Assembly (NCBI GenBank): GCA_963693285.1
Contig: OY848917.1
Coordinates: forward strand, 6,520,118-6,584,117
DNA: 64,000 nucleotides
Reading direction: 5' to 3'
From: Xestospongia muta
Taxonomy: Eukaryota; Porifera; Demospongiae; Haplosclerida; Petrosiidae
The notes under the pieces are model-generated. The model did not search any database. It had not been told where the DNA came from and saw nothing but the letters and a program-made list of their open reading frames with translations. Shown one piece after another: positions 56,501 through 64,000 of this stretch. The position numbers were made by a program, and so were the translations under genes. Every line of letters starts with the position of its first letter. Positions within the stretch are counted from its first letter, which is position 1.

Positions 56501-57253
56501 AGACTCTTTACAATCGACTTGAGCTGCAATGTTAAAATCAGTATATGGTACAATGTTGTAATTATATTCTATAATTGTCTTTTTTATAAGTACATGCGCT
56601 TCTAATATTCCTCTTCTGTTGTACAAGTTACTAAAGTACACTATAAGTCCTGATCCACCACAACTGGGAAGTGCTTTTTGAAAACACTGAGCACTACCAT
56701 ATGTAGAAGTGATGTTTATATTAAAAAGGGTAACATTGTTATTGATATTAATTAAAAGAATAGCAAAACCATAATACTTGTTAATGTTAACCCCAAACAT
56801 TGTGATATGAGAGGAATAACTGGCAAACAATGTAACTGACTGACCCTCATGAAAATAGAAAGCTGTATCATTAGGATATAGAGTACTAGTTGATGGCATA
56901 GGTCCTCCACACTGTGTTATATGTACATTTTCAATCATCAACCCACTAACATTATAAAAACCAAAGCCAACAGATTCATAACTATTATTATAATGTCTGC
57001 AAGTGATAATAGCAGGAGTTATTGATGCACTACGTAAAGTGATATTTGAAATGTTACTCACCAAACAAAAAGAACTTGAGGACAGAATGTGGTTCACTTT
57101 AGGAGAGAGGAGTAGCTGAGTGTCTGTTAGAAGAGGATGATCTGGATCACAGAGGTATTTGTCTAGATCACCAAGTTCTTTTAGTAAGTGAATACGAGAC
57201 AATGTTAATGTTGAACAGGACACAAGTAAGAGAAACAACAGCACAAGAACCAT
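53501..57253 (-). CDS. Receptor copy 9: beta-helix / Cys-rich / multi-pass membrane protein (1,250 aa)
   Basis: Intact single-exon paralog. The first ~80 residues (signal peptide, STLTLSRIHLLKELGDLDKY, LSPKVNHILSSSSFCL) equal those of copy 4. Farther on it departs: KKTIIEYNYNIVPYTDFN, SYFIHDIIQGEIDTF and SLHLDQGFWMNTVSTALNTG group with copies 2, 5 and 10. The Cys-rich module has HNTLLT in place of SNTLHS after CYQC. The tail is RYLSVNGNCKRIKKIVRK...PPLRDDDSFEYEEW. About 8-9 hydrophobic segments follow the Cys-rich part, as in the other copies. Likely on the cell surface; ligand and function unknown. Confidence 0.93.
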   Translation of the reverse strand: MVLVLLFLLLVSCSTLTLSRIHLLKELGDLDKYLCDPDHPLLTDTQLLLSPKVNHILSSSSFCLVSNISNITLRSASITPAIITCRHYNNSYESVGFGFYNVSGLMIENVHITQCGGPMPSTSTLYPNDTAFYFHEGQSVTLFASYSSHITMFGVNINKYYGFAILLININNNVTLFNINITSTYGSAQCFQKALPSCGGSGLIVYFSNLYNRRGILEAHVLIKKTIIEYNYNIVPYTDFNIAAQVDCKESKAISAFAAGMTVIFSLGNYRANVLLSHGYWYEDIGGVFDGLAIIFNDAPVGNTSVTISNSYFIHDIIQGEIDTFRIGCLVTTTFNNESTYHVSWDILTISYSYVKDEHNGYHFINNDFNFFITSNQYNHSFLHIITSTTEFINLRIQLDHLEYIQSYIGIRNPFILSESTRHKNLELVLQSLHLDQGFWMNTVSTALNTGKLVFVNTKSVFINGESNVFRHVTGSVIQAYNSDIRLNGSLYFLKNKASHGAAIRLDSSSHLFIHESTTASFVNNHASFYGGAIYSHVDRNLPITNLLCAIQVVSHNISQLNAKMIFKNNTAKLAGNSIYMSPLYDCQQMYLKEINSSLMYQTLFHFEDKNNDVLFSEISSVAVRTYRCNINNIANNNDQIKVYPGETITIGLQAYDLNGNPTYAQIFTRMITFIKLSKLHDNRILSKDLTQLLPVTQQIQTVYSNNCTSLHFTIFPESISGIMYLHFEVLGYIPTAKVKLISEHCPPGFIYHSESKACVCSSFLKQCGITQCNIDTLTINIPSHSWLGIVDNRTIIGYTEHCPPGYCLPSTIINITKPDIMCRGNRMGWLCGQCKEGYSIVLGSTDCYQCHNTLLTALAISFGILGGIVYVLVLFSLRLTIDLGTLGGFIFWLNIIWPYAIPSSEMDIKNIHLQYIVYILTSIKYQWNIPICITNDLNELEKTAITYFFPFYFCIMVAVIVLLSRCSTRIANLIVGSSVQVLVTLMYISYSDLLSISLRVLTPAYIQFNSTNHSGTLLVWFSDGSVLYGQSPFHIVLLCVSIVVISLFIVPFTLIGLFGVKMLRSRFIARYFRPFIDAIHGPYKDNLRYWFGLRLIVMSLVYIVNVVLQGSNMTLQLVLSLIILGSFTLAEVVFLPFKSRILNTLDLWFMVLLLFTIHTNLAYSSSETTVSLITLITTVLSFVTFFVILLYHSYLSMSRLRCIRKCVRYLSVNGNCKRIKKIVRKRRGRSRDNLLPPLRDDDSFEYEEW

Positions 57254-59767
57254 AGTCTTATTCGTGCTAGACTATTTGAGTATGAAGAGCTGATTAACTT
57301 CTGATAGTCTTGTCTTGTGTCTCTCTGTTTAGATGTAAGCGGTATTATCTATTTATATAAGTTGGATACTATAACAAAAGTCCCATGACATCATTTGGTA
57401 AGCTGCTATCCATTATGACAGTATTTTAAGCTAATTTGCATGTTATTTTATATTGATGATGCAATTATCAACAGTTTATCAACAGATCAGCTTGATAATG
57501 TAATAACATTAAAGCCATTTTCAACTGTACATAACAAACAGTAGAATTTACAGTTACATTCTAATTGAACACAGATATAATAGTTATCACTTACCTATAA
57601 TAATGACAATAACAATTTTTACATTGCAACTACAACTAAATAATTGAAGACACAAACAGCAATCAAGTGTGTATATCAATGATAAGTTTATACTAAATTA
57701 CACCCTGTATTGTATGTATCTCATGTATAAAATAGTGGTTGTTTTTGTGTTCTGGTCAATTGTTAATTTTCAAACAAAAACAGAGAAATAATAGAAATTT
57801 ATTATAATCCTGTCATTTGATCATTGTAAGTACACATATGCACAGCTACCATCTACAGAATACTTAGATCATATTCATTCATTGCTTGGTAACTTTTCTT
57901 GTTTGTCATTCAATGTTGTTGATGTTTTTGACTTAATTGACAACAAACATTATCACTAGTAAACTTATTTTGCTTTTATAGAAGAAACGTAAACTGTCAA
58001 TAAAATAATGCTTTATGTTTGGAAAAGTGAAAAAATATAGCAATTAGTAAATCCATATGAACAGTATATAGGTCTTTACTTGCAACAACCTTAACATTAC
58101 AATCTATTGTGCTTAGTATGTAGTGTTGGATCTATACATATTATGTTGAGTCTATACATATTATGTATTTCAAATCTTTCCATCTTACAGGTTTTATAAA
58201 CAAGTCCATGTTTTATGTGTCATCAAAACTAATAAGGCCTTATCCATGAGAGTGGTGTTTATTCAACTAAAATACTTGTTTGAATTTAAAAATTTGTTTA
58301 AACAGAAATGTGAAAACTATTATTTTGTGATATTCTTTGACAAATATGCTGGTAGATCCTCCTAAGAGTTCCTCTTGATCAATCTGGTTACTTAGTGACT
58401 AAAGTGTAAGCATTCATAGTTTGGTGTTATGAGTACTATGAGAGTTGGTCCATTTTTGCTAGATCTGTATTATAGATATAGGGATAACATCCGTGTAAAT
58501 ATTTGTGGAGCAACTTTGTAAACAACTGTCCATTATGACAGTATTCTAAGGAAATGTTTGATGTTATTTTGCATTAAGAATTTAAGTATTAACAGCTTGT
58601 CAACAAGGTGACATGTTAGTACAATAACATTAGAGCCATTTGGAAGTGTACACAAACAGTAGTTACATGTTGTTTACTAATAACTGTATGCTATTCTAGA
58701 ATATTCTACACAATATTACACAGGATATACAGTTAAATCTAATATACACAATTAAAGCTAATAGTACAAAGTATACAATTATAAAGATGAAGTGGAAAAA
58801 CAACAAAAAGTCTAGTGATATGTATGTCATTCTATCAGTCTCTACTAGTCTGTCAAATTGATTAGCTATTAAACACGTATACCCACTCAGTATTTCAAGT
58901 TCACTATAGCTATTGGCATGGCCTTATTACTACATCTGTAATATAATACAATTCCAAAGATGAAAATAATTTATTCTTACTCTCATATCTCTTGTCATCA
59001 TCATTTCCATTATATCCACTCCCTTCAAGATGCATATGTCATCACCGCATCCATTTTCTTATTAGATTATTATTCTTATAAAATACAATTACAAAGATGA
59101 AAAGAACTTATTCTTACTTTCATATGTTGCCTCTCATCTCCACTCCCTCCTAAGTGTCACGTGTAAGCCGTGCCTATTTAGAGGAAGAGTTTTGATTCCA
59201 AAGTATCGTGGGGGTAGATCTATATGTAGGCGTTTTTAATTGAATATTTCTCTACTTAATAAATCTTGCGCTATAAGTGTCCAGGCTTAGCTCCTTTGGA
59301 CTCTGTTTTCTCTTTCTCTCTTTCTCTCTCTCTTTGTTGTATACAAGCAGCTAGTTATTCTAATTGTATTGCTATAGCTTGTAGTAACTAGTGTTAAAAT
59401 AATATGACCAAAACATCTATAACCTACCAATAATTTAGTTATAAGTATAACTTTAACCTCCTCTCTTGGAAAATTTTTAAAGCTCAAACAAGACTAAACA
59501 TGAACATTTGGCAACTTCATTAATTCGTACATTCTTTGTATAAATAACATTATTGCAATTGCAGCACTAATAAGAATTGTCATTCTGATCACAATATAGG
59601 GACATCTGTAAATGTTATATTATTCTTTTCATAAACTAAATGCTCTTGCATTATTTTATGACTATAAATATAATGAATATATATAATAAACTAAATGCCT
59701 AGAATCTAAACCTAAACGTTGGAGCTAGTGGTCAAATAATAATATAGAAGAATTAAGAAATGATAAA
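57017..59767. repeat. Near-identical 2.75 kb block, copy B (partner 40678-43428)
   Basis: Covers the first ~79 codons of copy 9, its class 2 promoter, distal promoter module and 5' flank. It aligns to 40678-43428 without gaps by eye at an offset of 16,339 bp. Beyond 59767 it changes to AAATTTGAGATTTGTGGG, which is absent from the partner. No separate gene is seen in the flank; a 66-codon frame present in both copies (59287-59487) has no features. Confidence 0.9.
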
Positions 59768-59943
59768 AATTTGAGATTTGTGGGTGTGCTATTTGGAGAC
59801 AACTTTGTAATTATATATATTTATTAACTAGGTGTGGCACGTATTTCAACTTTTGACGTTGTCAATGTAACAAACATGTTTCTTCACTGATGTTACAATT
59901 TCATTAAGGCTACTGTTACCACTCTCCTCTCTCTAATTGTCTT

Positions 59944-60284
59944 GTGTTAATAAAATCTGTTTCTCTGAAGAAATATCTTTGTGGTTCAACTCATTTTCTA
60001 CCAAGCACTTCTGTTGTATGCTTTAAAGCATATTATGTCCTCAAATTCTTTTGTCTGTTAAGTAACACATCAAATATCACCTTAAGTAGTATATTAGAAA
60101 CTCCTGCATTTTTTACTCGTAGGCAACAAAGTGAAATTATTCATCTATTGGCTTTGGGTTCTATAATATTATTGGAATTCTTTTTAATATATACTTGTAA
60201 CAGATTGTGGGGCCTACCTACACCATTGACTAACATCCCCTGCATCTATCACTTTTTAAAGCTATTTTCATGAGTGTCAAACAG
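59944..60284 (+). pseudogene. Receptor N-terminal relic on the + strand, copy B
   Basis: Duplicate of 43671-44011. Here the frame is open a little longer (KKYLCG, NTSNITLSSILETPAFF), matching NISNITLRSTSITPAII of the receptors, then degenerates (CNRLWGLPTP for CGGPMPST). It ends at the gypsy-tail junction in the same place as its partner. Confidence 0.75.
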
Positions 60285-60794
60285 TAAGAAGAAAAGATTC
60301 AGAGAAGACATATCCAGTCAGTTACTAACTTCAGTTGAGACTGCTAAAGGAACTGTTACAGAAGATTTTTGTATCCAGAGAATACTGGTACAGACACTAC
60401 CTCTACTAGTAACAATGAGAATGGATGTTACACTGACAGAGAGTCTGTTCCTGCATCTCATGTTACTACAACTAGTCATTATTTAAATTAGTATAAACAT
60501 CTGGACATCCAGACACTTATTAAGGAATGGAGAAGATGCAATGTATTTTTATTGATTTTAATATATCATGTGATAATGTATGAACACATCATTACCTTTG
60601 AGTATTTTATTCTCTCTCTGATAGTTAAGTTGTGTTCTGCCAATTGGGTTTATCAAATGTATTTATAACATTATATATAGGTGAAGCTCATCATTGTGAA
60701 GGCATATCCTAATAAAAAGGTGACAACACCTACATACTATCTACTTGCAGGAATCCTAAAGCATTTACACACATTAAGTTACCATGATATAGAA
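60285..60794 (+). repeat. Gypsy-tail repeat, copy 3 of 3
   Basis: Same landmarks as 44012-44521 and 8675-9230, close to the 44 kb copy with small indels (for example CCAGACACTTATTAAGGAAT). It abuts the truncated end of receptor copy 10. Confidence 0.8.
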
Positions 60795-63023
60795 TGGACA
60801 ACGTTTTGAAATAAGTTTAACATTTTGTTATAGGAATATGTCCTAAGACCTCAGAGTGTAAATACATTATACCACTAATGGTTTCTGTAAAGACAGTAAA
60901 ATGTAAAATTGTACAACTGTTGCTGTAGACAGTTTGAATTTGTTGTTTAACAGGTAGCAGATATGTTATGTCACTTGATAATCTATGATTATTGCATTTC
61001 ATCAATTTAGTCACCCTGGCAAAATTTAAGCATACATTGGAACACCATTCATATCATAAGCTTTTAAACCAATTGTTATGGTTTCACTAGGATACACTTT
61101 GATCTGATAATAATTATGTTTGACATTGTTATTGACATTACAACAAGAAGTGCTAACAGGTATTGAAGATATTTCATTGAACCCATAATCATAGCTTTTT
61201 GGTTCAAAGTGAAATAACTTTTTATATATATTACTGTAATTTACTTCTTTTAAGTAAAACTGTTGACAGTCATACAATGGAGACATATAGATGGAATTTC
61301 CAGCCAATATGGCAGTTTTGTTTTAAAAAAAATTTTTGTATTTAATTGAGAAATTTTATGACTTACTATTTGAATAGCACATAGTGGGTTGATTGTGGGG
61401 AGATTTCTGTCCATATGTGAGTAAATTGCACCACCATAGAAGGAAAACATGATTGTTAACAAAAGATGCATTAGTTGATTCATGAATGAAGAGATAAGAA
61501 AATGAATCAAGTCGAATAGCAGCTCCATGAGTAGCCTTGTTGTTTAAAAAGTCTAAGGAACCATTTAAATATATGTCACTGTTGTATGCTTGTATAGCTG
61601 AGCATGTTATGTTTATGAAAACATTACTTTCTCCATTGATGTAAACAGATTTTGTATTGACAAAAACCAATTTACCAGAATTAAAATCTGTGCTTACAGA
61701 ATTGATCCAAAATAACTGATGGAATTTAAGAGATTGTAAAATGAGTTCCAATTTTTTTTTACTTTTGTTTCTGACATAATAAATTGATTCCTTATTTCAA
61801 TGTAACTTTGAATACAATTCAAATGATCTAGGTGTATTCTGAGATTAATGGACTCAGTAGTTGAAGTATTGATATGAACAATTGGGTAATAATATTGATT
61901 TGGAGTAATGTAAGAGTTAAAACCATTATCAGTAGTAACAGATTCTCCATTATCACTAATGGTACTATTTGAAATAATTAATATGCCCCATGATGCATTA
62001 TATGGACATTCATTGTTGAATGTTGTAGTCACTAAACAACCTATTCTAACTGAGTAATTTTTTCCAACAATTATATTATGGATGAAGTTGGAGTAGGTAA
62101 CTTTAACAGAAGTATTTCCAACTGGTGCATCACTAAAGATAATTGCTAAACCATCAAAGACACCACCTACATTTTCATACCAATATCCATGTGATAACAG
62201 TACATTAGCGGTGTATTTCCCTAGGCTAAAGATAACAGTTATACCAGCTGCAAATGCACTAATTGCTTTAGGCTCTTTAACATCGACTTGAGCTGCAATG
62301 TTAATATCACTATATGGTATAAAGTTAAAATTGCCTTCTATTATTGTCTTGTTTACAACCACATGTGCTACCAATTCTTTTATTCTTTTGTCAAAATTAC
62401 TAAAGTACAATATAAGTCTTGACCCACCACAACTGGGAACCACTTTTTTAGAACACTGAGCACTTCCAGATGTAGAAGTGATGTTGATATTATTAAGGAT
62501 AACATTGTTATTGATATTAATTAAAAGAATAGCAAAACCATAATATTTGTTAATGTTAACACCAAACATTATAATATGGGAGGAATAACTGGCAAACAAT
62601 GTAACTGACTGGCCCTCATGAAAATAGAAAGCTGTATCATTAGGATATAGAGTACTAGTTGATGGCATAGGTCCTCCACACTGTGTTATATGTACATTTT
62701 CAATCATCAACCCACTAACATTATAAAAACCAAAGCCAACAGATTCATAACTATTATTATAATGTCTGCAAGTGATAATAGCAGGAGTTATTGATGCACT
62801 ACGTAAAGTGATATTTGAGATATTACTCACCAAACAAAATGAATTTGAAGACAGGATGTGGTTCACATTAGGAGAGAGGAGTAGCTGAGTGTCTGTTAGA
62901 AGAGGATAACCTGGATCACAGAGGTATTTGTTTAGATCACCAGGTTTTTTTTAGTAAACGAATATGAGACAGATTTAATGTTGAAGATGACACAAGTAAG
63001 AGAAACAACAGCACAAGAACCAT
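60795..63023 (-). pseudogene. Receptor copy 10: C-terminally truncated, frameshifted
   Basis: The start codon at 63023 opens the usual signal peptide. A run of T/A in the PGDL codons (about 62943-62953) shifts the frame early. From 62866 to 61694 the ectodomain core is open for 390 codons (NHILSSNSFCLVSNISNITL onward). Later breaks lie near 61750 (T-run), 61440, 61325 (A-run) and 61020. The gene ends at the first Cys codon of the Cys-rich module, in the same junction text as copy 5 (GAATGGACAACGTTTTGA). It keeps the stretch near 61570-61620 that copy 5 lost. Its upstream region is class 2, unlike copy 5. Confidence 0.85.
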
Positions 63024-64000
63024 AGTCTTATTTGAGTATGAAAAGCTGATTAGCTTCTGAGAGTTTTGTCTTGACTCTATCTGTTTAGAAGTAAGCAGTA
63101 TCATCTATTTATATAAGTTAGATATTATAACAAAATTAATGTCCCATGTCGTCATTTTGCAAGGAATTATCCATTATAACAGTATTTTAAGCTAACTTTG
63201 ATGTTAGTTTATATTGATGATGTAATTATCAACAGCTTATCAATAGGCCAGCTTGATAATGCAATAACGTTAAAGCCATTTTAAAATTTACATATACGCA
63301 ACAAATGGTAGAATTTAGAGTTGCATACTAATTCAACATATAGTAGTTATCACTTACCTATAATATTGACAATAGCAAGTTTTACATTGTACAACAACCA
63401 ATGATAAATTAATACTAAATGACACCCTGTATTACATGTATAGAATATAATGTATAAATGATGTTTGTCATTGTGTAGTGATCAGTTGTTAATTTTCAAA
63501 CCAAGACAGAAGAATAAATTTTTATAAATATGTCATATTACTATTGTAATTGCACCTGTGCACCTGAATTAAATCCATGTTTATTTTAAAGCAAACAATG
63601 TAAGAATAGACTACATATAGAGAACACTTACATTGTAATTATTTATTACTTGACAACTCTTACTGGTTGTCATTCAATGTTGTTGATGTTTCTGACTTTA
63701 TTGTTAACAGACATTATCACAAGTAAACGTACTGTGTTTTAATAGAAGAAAGGTAATAACTGCCAGTTAATCAATGCTTCATGATGTTTTGAATAATGAA
63801 ACAAATATAACTACTAGTGAACAGAATATATATCTTGACTTACAGCAATCAAGTAGTGCTTTATATGTAGTGTTGGGCCTGTTGCAAGAGGATCGCTCTT
63901 TATGCATTACAAATGACGGCCTCAAAACAGATTTTAATAAGACGTACATCTTTTAGAGTTATCAAAATAAAATATAAATCTTTCTTAGTTGCATAAAGCC
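63024..64000 (-). promoter_or_regulatory. 5' flank of copy 10 (class 2 promoter)
   Basis: GATATTATAACAAAATTAAT, ATCCATTATAACAGTATTTT and GATGATGTAATTATCAACAG match the class 2 module of copies 2, 4 and 9. 63660-63760 (TTGTCATTCAATGTTGTTGA, ATAGAAGAAAGGTAA) matches 15205-15300 of the copy 2 flank. No gene is visible up to the window end; a 60-codon frame at 63774-63956 has no features. Confidence 0.6.

Noticed and set aside
1..64000. tRNA or rRNA genes
   Set aside because: No A/B-box cloverleaf sequence or rRNA core text was recognised on either strand by eye; a covariance-model scan would settle it.

Overview
The window looks like nuclear DNA of an early-branching animal, most likely a demosponge such as Amphimedon. 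This is an inference from AT-rich sequence, AATAAA poly(A) signals, short GT-AG introns, animal-type retroelement and DNA-transposon relics, and a family of giant receptors that join a bacterial-Pmp-like beta-helix to a multi-pass membrane domain. There is no operon structure, rRNA or tRNA.

The window is dominated by one tandem gene family. Each full-length copy is a single exon of about 3.75 kb encoding about 1,250 residues: signal peptide, about 700-residue extracellular beta-helix with GGAI-type repeats, cysteine-rich CPPG/WLCGQC module, 8-9 membrane segments, and a short basic tail ending near DDDSFQYEEW. Copy 1 (2060-5830, +), copy 2 (10784-14533, -), copy 3 (21112-24861, -) and copy 9 (53501-57253, -) are open. 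Copy 4 (37173-40914, -) is full length but carries two 1-bp deletions. Copies 5 (44522-46706) and 10 (60795-63023) lack the cysteine-rich and membrane parts and share one truncation junction. Copies 6, 7 and 8 (48.2-51.9 kb) are small relics. Two further relics lie on the + strand at 43671-44011 and 59944-60284.

The array is mosaic. Copies 4 and 9 share about 2.75 kb covering the first codons and the 5' flank, nearly base for base at a fixed offset of 16,339 bp. The 3' half and 3' flank of copy 4 instead match copy 3. There are two promoter types, and promoter-proximal modules are repeated in tandem: three times before copy 1, and again about 1 kb farther out before copies 2, 3, 4 and 9. This suggests repeated unequal exchange and gene conversion.

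Between the receptor copies lie two tandem two-exon genes of a second membrane family (31442-32914 and 33292-35222, -), with a small ectodomain containing a GFFP motif and about 7-8 membrane segments. There are also relics of fibrinogen-domain (FReD) genes (27480-29016, with a duplicated signal-exon piece at 7270-7880), a decayed Mutator/ZSWIM-like DNA transposon (17087-19485) with FAR1-like, Ulp1-protease-like and PHD-like pieces between inverted arms, a decayed Ty3/gypsy integrase (8110-8700) whose tail recurs at 44 kb and 60 kb, a fold-back element carrying TTTAGGG repeats (50621-50772), and many microsatellites.

The intact genes encode cell-surface proteins. A role in adhesion or recognition is plausible but unproven.
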